The notes: generated by a model from the letters alone, not told the origin. Counted from the first letter of the stretch, positions 37,304-46,501 are shown. The stretch: DNA of 64,000 nucleotides from Emticicia aquatilis (GCF_014644295.1 NZ_BMKK01000004.1:1-64000); one strand, 5' to 3'. Numbers and translations: made by a program.

Positions 37304-37837
37304 TTATCTATTTAAGAAATATTCCCTAAATAAGGCCATTTCTTGAAGTTCTATTTCGACATACTTTTCAAAAATCTTATGACCAACTTGGCTTTTCAAG
37401 GCCGAAATACCAACATCAATTAGGCGTAATCCAGTATCTGTCAATAAAATATTATCAAAAGCTAAACCACCTATATTAGAAGGGCGTTGGAGGTCACGAT
37501 GGACAAAACCTGCTCTATGAAGTTCGATTAATTCAGTCTCAAAAACATCAAGCCACAATTCTCGAATTTCAACTTCAAAAGCACGGTAATCAATCGGTTT
37601 AATACGCTCCATTACCAACATTTCAGCCTGTAAATCTTCTTGAAAATCTAATCGAATGAATTTTGCTACTAAATCATTGACAGTATTGGCAAATTTCATT
37701 TTTTCAGCTTCCGAACCAATATCTGAGCGAGTATCATCAGTAAAAAATTTGGCAGCTTCCGTATCTGATAAGGCAATTACTGTATTGTTTGAGATGATAA
37801 TCTTCTTGGATATTTCATACTTTAAAAATTGAAAAAT
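37304..37837 (-). CDS. Very small protein-kinase-fold (lipopolysaccharide kinase-like) protein; non-ATG start likely
   Basis: The first ATG (37699) gives only 131 aa starting MKFANTV. The same frame stays open to a TAA at 37847-37849 and its upstream part reads as a kinase N-lobe: KIIISNNTVIALSDTEAAKF, with a candidate ATP-binding Lys in AAKFF and a Glu in GSEAEKM. The C-lobe has HRDL, FDNILLTDTG and LIDVG, matching the catalytic loop and DFG-type metal site with Val for Phe. No ATG, GTG or TTG is in frame; ATT at 37837 would give 177 aa. It lies downstream of purC on the same strand. Substrate unknown; heptose/Kdo kinase-like enzymes are the nearest fold. Confidence 0.6.
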   Translation of the reverse strand: MFQFLKYEISKKIIISNNTVIALSDTEAAKFFTDDTRSDIGSEAEKMKFANTVNDLVAKFIRLDFQEDLQAEMLVMERIKPIDYRAFEVEIRELWLDVFETELIELHRAGFVHRDLQRPSNIGGLAFDNILLTDTGLRLIDVGISALKSQVGHKIFEKYVEIELQEMALFREYFLNR

Positions 37838-37850
37838 GTAGGTTAGTTAC

Positions 37851-37877
37851 GGCGAACAGGATGTTCGCCCCACATCT
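37851..37877. repeat. Dispersed palindrome, copy 2 (GGCGAACA/TGTTCGCC)
   Basis: GGCGAACA (37851-37858), GGA, TGTTCGCC (37862-37869): a perfect 8-bp inverted repeat followed by CCACAT, as in the copy at 15594. It fills the purC to kinase-like gene gap and overlaps the last bases of purC. Confidence 0.75.
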
Positions 37878-38844
37878 AAATACCAAAATATGCTTTAATA
37901 TTTCCTTCTATTCTACCAATGACATCTTCACCAGATTGGGCTACAAATTTTTCACCCGAAACATTTTCGTATAGTTCAATGTAGCGGTTTGAAATTTCCA
38001 ACACCTTCTCATCGGTCATTTCTGGTACAGTTTGTCCTTCTTTTCCTTGAAAATTATTGGCAATCAACCATTCTCTTACAAATTCTTTAGATAATTGTTT
38101 TTGTGGAAGTCCTGCCGCTAAATTTTCAGCATAACCTTCGGTAAAGAAGTATCTTGAAGAATCTGGCGTATGCACTTCATCAATCAGATAAATTATACCA
38201 TCTTTTTCACCAAATTCGTATTTTGTATCAACTAAAATCAAACCTCTTTCGGCTGCCATTTCTGTGCCTCTTTGGAATAGGGCCAAAGCGTATTGTTCGA
38301 GTTGAACGTATTTTTCTTCCGAAACTAAGCCTTTTGCAATAATATCTTCACGAGAAATATCTTCATCATGGCCTTCGTGAGCTTTGGTTGTTGGCGTGAT
38401 GATTGGTGTTGGGAACTTATCATTTTCTTTCAAACCATCGGGTAAAGTCACTCCACAAAGTGTACGAAGTCCGCTCTTGTATGTACGCCAAGCATGACCT
38501 ACTAAATAGCCTCTAACAACCATTTCGACTGGGAAAGTTTCGCAACGAACACCAATAGAAACATTAGGGTCAGGAGAAGCCAAAAGCCAATTAGGAACAA
38601 TATCTTTGGTTGCATTCAGAAATTTTGCAGCAATTTGATTCAAAACTTGACCTTTGAACGGAATCGGACGAGGCAATACTACATCAAATGCTGAAATTCT
38701 ATCCGATGCAACCATCACAACTTTATCGCCAAAATCATAAACATCACGCACTTTTCCACGATAAAAAGCGGTTTGTCCTTCAAAATTAAAATTTGTTTCT
38801 TTTACTGCGGATTGCAAAACACCGCCATCTGAAATTTGAGTCAT
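37876..38844 (-). CDS. purC: Phosphoribosylaminoimidazole-succinocarboxamide synthase
   Basis: PurC (SAICAR synthetase, EC 6.3.2.6) joins aspartate to CAIR in purine synthesis. The 322-aa length is that of the longer bacterial/yeast type. Signatures are [59 protein letters not shown] and [15 protein letters not shown] at 38844 (MTQISDGG) is preferred over one 45 nt upstream at 38889, which would overlap the end of batC. It lies 38 bp after batC, perhaps in one transcript. Confidence 0.96.
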   Translation of the reverse strand: MTQISDGGVLQSAVKETNFNFEGQTAFYRGKVRDVYDFGDKVVMVASDRISAFDVVLPRPIPFKGQVLNQIAAKFLNATKDIVPNWLLASPDPNVSIGVRCETFPVEMVVRGYLVGHAWRTYKSGLRTLCGVTLPDGLKENDKFPTPIITPTTKAHEGHDEDISREDIIAKGLVSEEKYVQLEQYALALFQRGTEMAAERGLILVDTKYEFGEKDGIIYLIDEVHTPDSSRYFFTEGYAENLAAGLPQKQLSKEFVREWLIANNFQGKEGQTVPEMTDEKVLEISNRYIELYENVSGEKFVAQSGEDVIGRIEGNIKAYFGI

Positions 38845-38882
38845 TATATTGAATTTTATATTTTCTGAACCAAAAGATTTTA

Positions 38883-39545
38883 TCACCAATCTTTCTCTAC
38901 TTTCTCTTTTTTATTTGATTGTTGCTTACGTTGTTGTGCATACTGCAACTCGGTAGTTTTCATTGCTTCCAAGATTTGCAAAGCCTTCTCTTTACTCATT
39001 TTTTCGGGAGTAGTTGAATCTAATTCATCACGTTTCTCTTCTGTTTTTTCAGCTTCACCACCGTTATTAGATTGACTTTCAGAGGTCTGACTTTGGTTAT
39101 TCTTGGGTGGAGACTGAGGGAGTTTCTTTCTCAATAATTCATAATTATACCTTGCTACTTTATTTTCATTATCATTTTGCAAAGCAATCTTAAATAACTC
39201 TAAAGCTCCTGTGCTATCGCCTTTCATTGTTTCAATCACCCCTACTTGAATCATGGCATTGGTAGAAATCACCACATCGTTGAGTCTGACCAATTTCTTG
39301 TATTCTTCTAAAGCCTTTGATGTATCGTTGATACTGAAATAGGAATGTGCTAAATTTAAACGTGCTTCTGGTTCTAAATTATATGAAATATTGGCTAATT
39401 CTTCATATTTCTGAGCTGCCAATGGAAAGTTTTTTTTATAAAAAGCTGTCCCTGCTTCGATTTTGAGAGCGTTTCTTTGCGAAACGTTCGTCAACGAGCG
39501 TAGATTGAGGAAAAGCAAGATTATATAAAAAAACCAAATATTCAT
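38883..39545 (-). CDS. batC: TPR protein of the Bat (aerotolerance) gene set, BatC-like
   Basis: The 220-aa protein has an N-terminal signal or anchor ([13 protein letters not shown]), about three TPR helix pairs ([39 protein letters not shown]) and a hydrophilic, Lys/Gln-rich tail with [14 protein letters not shown]. BatC proteins lie directly after BatB as here (2-bp gap). Known Bat operons also include moxR, a DUF58 gene, batA, batD and batE; none is seen here, so this may be a split set. The role in aerotolerance or envelope stress is only known by association. Confidence 0.78.
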   Translation of the reverse strand: MNIWFFYIILLFLNLRSLTNVSQRNALKIEAGTAFYKKNFPLAAQKYEELANISYNLEPEARLNLAHSYFSINDTSKALEEYKKLVRLNDVVISTNAMIQVGVIETMKGDSTGALELFKIALQNDNENKVARYNYELLRKKLPQSPPKNNQSQTSESQSNNGGEAEKTEEKRDELDSTTPEKMSKEKALQILEAMKTTELQYAQQRKQQSNKKEKVEKDW

Positions 39546-39547
39546 CG

Positions 39548-40513
39548 TCAGATTTTGATTGTACGGACAGTAAACAATATATCAATTATCATTAAAAGTA
39601 AGCCCAAAATTACGAAATAATAGTATTTATTGTTGGCAACTGTCATTTTTCGGGTGTCAATCCAATTGCTTTCAACTCGGTCAACCTCTTTCAAAAGGTC
39701 AGAAACACCATTTACTTGATTGGTTAGTTGAAAATATTTTCCATTTAGGGTTTTCGTCAAGTTTAACAAATAAGGAGCATTTAGTTTAGAAACAACTTCT
39801 TGCCCATTCTTATCTTTCTTATAATCCATACCTTCTCTGATTAACCCTCCTTGCGGTGTACCTACACCAAGTGTGAGTAGATTAATCTTATTTTGTTTGA
39901 GTGCATAAATTACACTTGGTTCGATTTTTCCAAAATCTTCCCCATCTGAAATAAGTACAATGACTTTAGTTTTTCGACTATTTAGTGTTGAACTTGCTTG
40001 AAATTTCTTCAAAATCAAACTAAAAGCTGCATTCAAATCAGTGCCATTATTTACAAACAAACCAGTATTCAGTTTTTGAATGAATAATCTAATAGCATCA
40101 CGGTCGAAAGTGAGAGGTGTATGTGTATATGCCTCTGACGAAAACACTATGAGACCAATTCTATCAGATTTGAGTTGGTCTATATTTTTAATAAGTTCAA
40201 ATTTTGTTTTTTCTAACCTTGAAGGCTCAATATCAATGGCATCCATCGAGCGAGATAAATCAAATACAAAGAAAATATCTTTTCCAGTTGCTTGAGATTC
40301 GATTTCATTAACACCAAAACTTGGCCCCAACAAACCCAAGATGCAAAGTCCCAAATAAATTCCTCTGATTATAAATTTAATAATAACCGAACGAGCAGTA
40401 GTACCTAATCGGCGAGCAACTAAGTATAGACGTATAAAGTAGGTGGCATAGACCAACAAAAATATGCCAATGAAGACAAATTCGACTATCGTAAGTGGCT
40501 TTATCCAATTCAT
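39548..40513 (-). CDS. batB: VWA-domain inner-membrane protein, BatB-like
   Basis: The 321-aa protein has N-terminal membrane helices (about 9-30 and 50-65). Its von Willebrand A domain has an intact MIDAS: DLSRS at 85-89 (DxSxS), a Thr in the HTPLTFDRDA/NNGTDLNAAF region and SDGED. A C-terminal helix (YFVILGLLLMIIDILF) follows. This layout is that of BatA/BatB. Pairing with a TPR gene directly downstream favours BatB. ATG at 40513 (MNWIKPL) is chosen over 40528. Confidence 0.85.
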   Translation of the reverse strand: MNWIKPLTIVEFVFIGIFLLVYATYFIRLYLVARRLGTTARSVIIKFIIRGIYLGLCILGLLGPSFGVNEIESQATGKDIFFVFDLSRSMDAIDIEPSRLEKTKFELIKNIDQLKSDRIGLIVFSSEAYTHTPLTFDRDAIRLFIQKLNTGLFVNNGTDLNAAFSLILKKFQASSTLNSRKTKVIVLISDGEDFGKIEPSVIYALKQNKINLLTLGVGTPQGGLIREGMDYKKDKNGQEVVSKLNAPYLLNLTKTLNGKYFQLTNQVNGVSDLLKEVDRVESNWIDTRKMTVANNKYYYFVILGLLLMIIDILFTVRTIKI

Positions 40514-40643
40514 GCTTAAAATTATCACTGTTTGACGAGAACCCCAAGTAAAAATTGGCTAATTTTGCACAGTTGTTGATTAATGGAGATTTTATACAAC
40601 AAAGTAAAACCACAAAAAACGTTTTAATTCTTTTTTTGAATCA

Positions 40644-41804
40644 ATGAATTTCATTAAAAACGCTCTTAAAAATATTGCTGCTATGTTTATAAGCCTTTTG
40701 GTTGGCTTAATCATTGGCGAAGTTATTATCCGTATATTTTTCCCACAAGTTATTTCTCCCGTACAGTTTTATTACGATTCCAAATTAGGAGGTATGGTAC
40801 CTGTTCCTAATCAAAAAGGATTTAAGAGTCATCCACGTGAATATTATTACGAATATCAAAACAACGAAATTGGTATGCGTGATACTCGACAACTGAATGA
40901 TTACAAAAAGATTCCGTTTAAAATCTTGGCAATCGGCGATTCATTTACTTACGGTTGGGGAGTAAATGATGACGAAACTTTCTGCAAACTTTTAGAAAAA
41001 AAAATAAATAGAGATTCAGTAGCTGTATTGAATGCGGGAGCATCTGGCTCGGGTACAGACTATGCACTCAAATTTTACGAAGTTCGTGGCCCAGAGCTAT
41101 ACCCAAAAGTTGTTTTGTATTTTTACTACGAAAACGATTTCGTTGATAATTCAGAAAATAGATATTTCACTATCGAACAAGATTCTATTGTTCCAAAAGC
41201 AGTTAATGAAGCTACAAATCTGAACGCAATTCAGAAGAACAAGTTGGCCAATAGCAAAGTCTATAATTGGTTTGCATCTCATTCTCATTTGTTCAATATG
41301 ATTAGAACACAGGTCGGAATCATGTGGAACAAAAAAGTAAAGCAAGAAAATCAGCATCAGCAAGCAACGACACAGTCTGCAACAACTGATAAAAAATCAG
41401 CAACGGAAACAGCTACCTCGTCTCCAACTACACCCAAAATCGCTGAACAACCTAAAACTGAAAATGACCGATTCTACCCTACTTACGTTTATTTAAAGGC
41501 ATTAGCTAAAAATGTAGAACAATCGGGCGGGAAGTTTTATACATTCTTTATTCCTTCAAATAAATCGATTGCGGAATTCCAAAAATCGGGTACAATGAGC
41601 CATGAAAAAGTAATTGTTGATTTTTGTAAAGTCAATAATATAAAGGTTTATTCATTTAAAGACGTAATTATGAAGCATAAAGACCCATTTAAAGCATATT
41701 ACTTTCCAACCGATTTACATTGGAATAAAGCAGGAAACCAAGTGGCTGCCGATTACTTGTATCAAGTTTTAAATCAAGAACTTTTTAGCCCACAGAATAA
41801 GTAG
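40644..41804 (+). CDS. Membrane-anchored SGNH/GDSL hydrolase-like protein
   Basis: The 386-aa protein has one N-terminal membrane helix (IAAMFISLLVGLIIGEVIIRIF) and an extracytoplasmic SGNH domain. GDSF with S100 (ILAIGDSFTYGWG) is block I. NAGASGSGTDYAL carries the Gly block. D357 and H359 in TDLHWNKAGN are the catalytic Asp and His. A Thr/Ser-rich insertion (about 235-270) is probably disordered. Relatives add or remove acyl groups on surface glycans, which fits the genes downstream. A TAATTTTG element lies at 40560-40567, but its possible TTTG partner is 25 nt away. Confidence 0.85.
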   Translation: MNFIKNALKNIAAMFISLLVGLIIGEVIIRIFFPQVISPVQFYYDSKLGGMVPVPNQKGFKSHPREYYYEYQNNEIGMRDTRQLNDYKKIPFKILAIGDSFTYGWGVNDDETFCKLLEKKINRDSVAVLNAGASGSGTDYALKFYEVRGPELYPKVVLYFYYENDFVDNSENRYFTIEQDSIVPKAVNEATNLNAIQKNKLANSKVYNWFASHSHLFNMIRTQVGIMWNKKVKQENQHQQATTQSATTDKKSATETATSSPTTPKIAEQPKTENDRFYPTYVYLKALAKNVEQSGGKFYTFFIPSNKSIAEFQKSGTMSHEKVIVDFCKVNNIKVYSFKDVIMKHKDPFKAYYFPTDLHWNKAGNQVAADYLYQVLNQELFSPQNK

Positions 41805-41841
41805 TCGGAAGTATAACCTTTAGAATACCAATGATTTTTGC

Positions 41842-41849
41842 TATTTTTG
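41842..41849 (+). promoter_or_regulatory. Candidate -7 element upstream of the GT-C gene
   Basis: TATTTTTG fits TAnnTTTG. No -33 TTG is visible. A perfect hairpin GGCTATT/AATAGCC (41898-41912) lies downstream in the presumed leader. Confidence 0.4.
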
Positions 41850-42002
41850 CATAAAAATCATTTGCTTACATCGCAAAAAACTTTTTTAATCAACATTGGC
41901 TATTGAATAGCCCAACAAAAATTTCAGTCTATCAAAACAACAAACAAAAATACGTTCGGGTGGAATGCCACTCAGCGGGGTTCTGCACTCCATTTTGGCG
42001 TT

Positions 42003-43442
42003 TTGTTGCTCCTAACGCCTATTTTTGGTCTTTTTTCATATAATTCTGGCTTCGGATATGACGCCTTGGAATACTTGGTTATTGGGCGTTCGCTCAATGA
42101 TGGCTACCAAATGTATGATTTTATACCCTCTAAATCGTGGCTTTGGTATGTTTTTGTACAAAAAGGAATCAACATTTTGGGTGGCGATTTTACTCATTTT
42201 CAAGTAACACTTCTAATTGTAATCGAATTTATTGGAATTGGCATTTCGAGTTACATCGTTGTTAATAAACTTACAAAAAGCAGCCAAACGGCTTTTATCA
42301 CTGCGTTTTTATCGCTACTTAGCTGCTTTTTCATGGAGATTAACTTCCTTGAACCAGAGGCTCCCATTGCGATTCTTGCCATTTGGTCGCTCTACTTTTT
42401 ATCTAAAAATAAGAATTTAGATTGGTTTATCGGTGGAGTTTTACTGGGAATTGCCATGACCTTCAAAAGTATCGCAATGTTTTATGTTGCGGGTGCAGGC
42501 TTATACCTTTTTTATGAATGTTTCTTTATCCGCAAAAGTAATTTCTGGCAAATTACCCAAAAAGGAACATTGATTTTAGTAGGTTTTGCCGTTCCATTAC
42601 TTTTATCGCTATTATATTTTTATCAACTTAATCGTCTTGAACAACACATTTATTGGTCATATATCTATCCATTTGGTTCGTATCCTTCGCATACATTATT
42701 TCTTAAAAAGCTGATAATCAAAACCTTTTGGTTCATATTTTTGACGATATTGAGTATTATCTTAGCTCTTACAGTAAAAGACAAATCGAAGTATTGGAGC
42801 AACACAACTTTTATGGTTTCGTTGTTTTTCGGATTGCTATCTTTGACTTCCCTCATGAAAAGTCAAGCATCGCATTACTTCTACCCTGCTGCTCCGTTTT
42901 TTTCGGTGGTTATTGCAATGGTCTATAATCATTATAGCAAAATCTATGAGCAAAAACTCAATCGAGTTTATTTAGCTCTTGGAATTTTGTCTATATTGGT
43001 TTTGGTCATTACTTTCATTACTCGTCGAGAAGTTATTCAGCGTTTGGTTCAAATAGATGATTTTGCTATCGAAAAAACTTATGCCAGCACGGTAAATCGG
43101 AATTTAAAAGCAGGAGACAAAGCTTTATTAATAGATTTTGGCACACTATTTTATTTTCACTCTCATCGCTATCCAAATGTACCTTTTATCAATACCGAAA
43201 TGCAAACCAGCGATTACATAAAAAAGCACACGGATGTTTATGAAAAATCGCTGCAAGATACCAGCATGAAATTAGTGTTTTTTGGATTCCGCCACACCGT
43301 AATTGATGATAGCACAAAAATAAATACACCAGAAAATAAGATTGCACTTGACAAATTACGCAGTGAATTAAGCAAAAACTTCACGGTAGAGACAGACTCA
43401 GTGCTTTATATTAAACTTTGGCACCGAAAAACAAGTAAATAA
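42003..43442 (+). CDS. GT-C type membrane glycosyltransferase (PMT/ArnT/GT39-like)
   Basis: The 479-aa protein has about ten membrane helices. An acidic first-loop motif, GFGYDALEYLVIGRSLNDG, is typical of lipid-linked-sugar-dependent GT-C enzymes. A periplasmic C-terminal part (about 350-479) follows. TTG at 42003 is the first standard start, but the frame is open back to 41907 and the upstream part reads naturally (KNTFGWNATQRGSALHFGV) and completes the first helix. A non-standard start such as ATC at 41931 or ATA at 41907 is therefore possible. The DPM1-like gene 55 bp downstream would supply its polyprenyl-phosphate sugar. Confidence 0.8.
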   Translation: MLLLTPIFGLFSYNSGFGYDALEYLVIGRSLNDGYQMYDFIPSKSWLWYVFVQKGINILGGDFTHFQVTLLIVIEFIGIGISSYIVVNKLTKSSQTAFITAFLSLLSCFFMEINFLEPEAPIAILAIWSLYFLSKNKNLDWFIGGVLLGIAMTFKSIAMFYVAGAGLYLFYECFFIRKSNFWQITQKGTLILVGFAVPLLLSLLYFYQLNRLEQHIYWSYIYPFGSYPSHTLFLKKLIIKTFWFIFLTILSIILALTVKDKSKYWSNTTFMVSLFFGLLSLTSLMKSQASHYFYPAAPFFSVVIAMVYNHYSKIYEQKLNRVYLALGILSILVLVITFITRREVIQRLVQIDDFAIEKTYASTVNRNLKAGDKALLIDFGTLFYFHSHRYPNVPFINTEMQTSDYIKKHTDVYEKSLQDTSMKLVFFGFRHTVIDDSTKINTPENKIALDKLRSELSKNFTVETDSVLYIKLWHRKTSK

Positions 43443-43497
43443 AGTCTGTCACACAACACTTAAAATCATTTGAATATTGAATTATCCCCATAAAAAT

Positions 43498-44178
43498 ATG
43501 CTCCTTTCTGTATTAATACCAGCTTACAACGAAGTTCATAATATACAAAATATATTAAATAAGATTGGAGAAGTAAATATCCCAAAAGAAATCATTGTAG
43601 TAGATGATGGCTCGACTGATGGTACACGCGAGTTACTGAATACCTTGAAAAGTGATACAATCAAAGTAGTTTTTCACGAAAAAAATCAAGGAAAAGGTGG
43701 AGCAATCAGAACAGCCATTGAGCATTCAAAAGGCGATATTATTATTATTCAAGACGCAGATTTGGAATACGACCCACAAGACTATTATAAGTTAATTCCT
43801 GTCATTGAAAGCGGCAAAGAAAAAGTAGTTTATGGTTCGAGATTTTTGAACAAGCAAAACAAACACTCCTATTTTTCATTCTTTTTGGGCGGACAAGTCG
43901 TGACTTGGATTACGAATATTTTATACTTTCAAAATCTAACTGACGAACCTACTTGCTACAAAGTATTCGATGCTAAACTTTTAAAATCAATAAAACTCAA
44001 CTGTACAGGTTTTGAATTTTGTCCAGAGGTAACGGCTAAAATTGCAAAACTCGGCTATAAAATACCCGAAGTTCCAATCAGTTATTATCCACGCTCAATT
44101 AGTGAAGGAAAAAAAATAAATTGGAAAGATGGTGTAGAAGCTATTTGGGTTTTATTCAAATATAGATTTGTAAATTAA
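43498..44178 (+). CDS. Polyprenyl-phosphate glycosyltransferase, DPM1-like GT2
   Basis: The 226-aa GT-A enzyme begins MLLSVLIPAYNE. It has VVDDGSTDGT, HEKNQGKGGAIRTAIEHSKG and QDADLEYDPQDY, the DxD-type site of dolichol-phosphate-mannose synthase-like enzymes, then YGSRFL. It lacks the C-terminal helices of the ArnC branch. ATG at 43498 is preferred over a TTG 21 nt upstream. It most likely charges a polyprenyl phosphate with a hexose used by the neighbouring GT-C protein. Confidence 0.9.
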   Translation: MLLSVLIPAYNEVHNIQNILNKIGEVNIPKEIIVVDDGSTDGTRELLNTLKSDTIKVVFHEKNQGKGGAIRTAIEHSKGDIIIIQDADLEYDPQDYYKLIPVIESGKEKVVYGSRFLNKQNKHSYFSFFLGGQVVTWITNILYFQNLTDEPTCYKVFDAKLLKSIKLNCTGFEFCPEVTAKIAKLGYKIPEVPISYYPRSISEGKKINWKDGVEAIWVLFKYRFVN

Positions 44179-44259
44179 CTTACTTGAGCTTTGCTCCTAC
44201 AAGTCAAAATAAATAATAATCATTGAGTCAAAATCGAAACCACAAGATTTCTCAGCAAA

Positions 44260-45759
44260 ATGACCATTAAAAATCTAAAAATACTTACGGTAACTTACTT
44301 ACTATTACCAAATCTGATATTTATTCTGACGTGGCTTAATCCGTTGTGGGCAACTCTTGGGTTTGTAGTGTCTATTTATTCGTTTTATAGTTTCGTAGTA
44401 AATACCAATCAAAGTAATGAAGATTTCTCGGCATTGAGGGTGAAGCAGATTGAATTTAGTACGATTCTATACTTAGCATTTTTTACGTTAGTTTTAGGGG
44501 TTATTTTCAGTTTGGGAAATTTCGGGTTGGGACAATCGTATGATTATTATAAACATAACACAATTGTCAAAGAACTCATCGAGAAACCATTTCCAGTTGT
44601 TTATGAGCATGAAACTCGCTATGGAATATTGAAAGAACCAGCCATTTTGGGGTATTATATGGCTTATTATTTACCAACTGCTATCATTTGTAAATTTGTA
44701 GGGTTCGGAGCAAGCAATATCTTGTTATATTTATGGGGAGCAATAGGTATCTTTATTTCATTTAGTTGGCTGTATTTTCTAAGTCCTAAGAATCTCAACA
44801 TAATATTGGTTTTTGTACTCTTTTTATTGGGTGCTACACTTTTCAAGCCATACCTGTATGCTCATTATTTGCTAAAAAATGTGGTTTCGCTGCCCATGAT
44901 ACAATATTTTATCTGGCCATCAGGTATTTCATTTAATTTGATAAATATTCATTATTCGCCTCAGCATCACATTGTTACGACGGTTGGAGTCTTTTTTGTA
45001 TATTACGAAAGCTTTATCAGAAAAGATAATCGTTTTGTATTATTCTTTGTTTCGTTATTGCTAATGTGGTCGTTTCTCGGTGCGTTCAGTGTTGGAGTTA
45101 TTGCAGGTTTTTTAGTACTATACCGAAGATTTTCAAACTTTTTTAGTGTTGCTAATTTGGCAGGTGGCGGAATCATTACCTTCATTATGGCCAGTTATTT
45201 TTTAGCACATTTTCAAGATAACCGTTTTTCAGGTTTTATCTGGACATTCGCCGATATTTCTGGTTATCTCTACCAAAAACCATTCATCTCAATTTTAGCT
45301 TTGGTTGGGTATTGTATTTTTGAAGTGGGCATTTACATATTTTTCATGTACAAACTCTTTGCATCTAAAAACTCATACAATGATAAATTGGTACTACTTG
45401 GCTTTTGTGCCGCTTATTTCATTATTTCGCCACTTTATCGAATCGGTTTTAATAATGATTTAGCAATGCGACTTATCAGCACGATTAAAATCTTAATTTT
45501 TGTACTATTAATGTTCTCTTATTCAGAAATGCTAAAATCTCAAGTCTCAACTAAATTTTTGAGGTTATACATGGTACTTACAATCATTTTAGGCATTTTT
45601 AGTAGTATGACCACACTTAAATGGGAGGAAGTACCTTCAATAGCTGAAAGCCCTAATATTAATAAAGCAGATATTCCTCAAGAGATATTCTTACAATATT
45701 TTGCAAAGAAAAATTCTTTTTTTGGAAACTACATGATGAAACAAACTTCAGAAAAGTAA
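44260..45759 (+). CDS. Polytopic inner-membrane protein of unknown function
   Basis: I do not recognise a named family. The 499-aa protein has about 12 hydrophobic helices. A first periplasmic loop has GLGQSYDYYKHNTIVKELIE, followed by YGILKEPAILGYYMAYYLP; later there is HYSPQHHIVTTVGVFF. The Asp/His-containing loop after the second or third helix recalls GT-C transferases, but no clear signature is present. It lies between the DPM1-like gene and a secreted protein on the same strand, so a role in surface glycan assembly is plausible but unproven. Confidence 0.6.
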   Translation: MTIKNLKILTVTYLLLPNLIFILTWLNPLWATLGFVVSIYSFYSFVVNTNQSNEDFSALRVKQIEFSTILYLAFFTLVLGVIFSLGNFGLGQSYDYYKHNTIVKELIEKPFPVVYEHETRYGILKEPAILGYYMAYYLPTAIICKFVGFGASNILLYLWGAIGIFISFSWLYFLSPKNLNIILVFVLFLLGATLFKPYLYAHYLLKNVVSLPMIQYFIWPSGISFNLINIHYSPQHHIVTTVGVFFVYYESFIRKDNRFVLFFVSLLLMWSFLGAFSVGVIAGFLVLYRRFSNFFSVANLAGGGIITFIMASYFLAHFQDNRFSGFIWTFADISGYLYQKPFISILALVGYCIFEVGIYIFFMYKLFASKNSYNDKLVLLGFCAAYFIISPLYRIGFNNDLAMRLISTIKILIFVLLMFSYSEMLKSQVSTKFLRLYMVLTIILGIFSSMTTLKWEEVPSIAESPNINKADIPQEIFLQYFAKKNSFFGNYMMKQTSEK

Positions 45760-45788
45760 ATATACCAAAACATATTGCATAGAACTTA

Positions 45789-45818
45789 TTGGTTCGTAAG
45801 TCAAAATTTATAATTTTG
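45789..45818 (+). promoter_or_regulatory. Bacteroidetes-type promoter
   Basis: TTG (45789-45791), 19 nt, TAATTTTG (45811-45818), a good match to the TTG / TAnnTTTG consensus. The ATG of the following secreted-protein gene is 29 nt downstream. Confidence 0.65.
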
Positions 45819-45846
45819 CACTTATCACGCTAACCTAATATATACT

Positions 45847-46494
45847 ATGTTTTTAAGTTCGAAGATGAGATTATTTCTCATTTCCCTTCTGCTGTTTAAT
45901 GCTTCTATTTCGGCCAATGCAACAACTAAAACAGTACTCGTTTCTGAGTATTTTAATCTTTCCGAAAGTCATTTTTTTCAAAATGATACAACCGATTTTT
46001 TAGTAAAAGCCTTCAAAAAAGGCCATTCAAAAGATGAAATTGTTAGTATTCCGAAAGGGAGCAGGCCAAATCCATCTAATTATTTAAAATGGAGATACCG
46101 CCACCGACATCAGCGAAATTTTAGACGAGGTGCTTCTTTTCTTACACAAAAACATATTTTAGATAAATACGGAAGAACAATGCTCGGCCGTCAAGATGGA
46201 CTTTTTGTGATGTGCAAGAAAGAAATGAATGATTTGCTTCAAAAAGCTAATGGGCAACTTAGCTACGTAGAAACTGAATTAGGAATTCCAGCTGGAATGT
46301 GGAAAAATTCAGAGATAATCAGAATAGATATACGAAGACCTAAAAAACTCAAACTCAGATTGCCTTCTGGCAACGAAACTGGTGCGAATGAATTATGGAT
46401 TCCAGGTGGTAAGCTACCAAATGGCTACATGGAATCGGTCATTAATCCTGTCCCTGAAGGGAAATACACCGAAACAACAATCATTTTAAAGTAG
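45847..46494 (+). CDS. Secreted basic protein with a polymorphic-toxin-like C-terminal motif
   Basis: The 215-aa protein has a signal peptide (LFLISLLLFNASISANA; an alternative ATG at 45865 starts just before it). The mature part has a very basic stretch, WRYRHRHQRNFRRG. The last 110 residues include LGIPAGMWKNSEIIRIDIRR, then LPSGNETGANELWIPGGKLP and a PVPEGKYTET end. From memory, similar GNExGANxxWxPGG endings occur at the C-termini of RHS-type and other polymorphic toxins of Bacteroidetes, but here the domain is on a small secreted protein with no RHS part and no obvious immunity gene beside it. Function unknown. It has its own promoter and terminator, so it is a single-gene unit. Confidence 0.7.
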   Translation: MFLSSKMRLFLISLLLFNASISANATTKTVLVSEYFNLSESHFFQNDTTDFLVKAFKKGHSKDEIVSIPKGSRPNPSNYLKWRYRHRHQRNFRRGASFLTQKHILDKYGRTMLGRQDGLFVMCKKEMNDLLQKANGQLSYVETELGIPAGMWKNSEIIRIDIRRPKKLKLRLPSGNETGANELWIPGGKLPNGYMESVINPVPEGKYTETTIILK

Positions 46495-46501
46495 TCATAA
46501 A

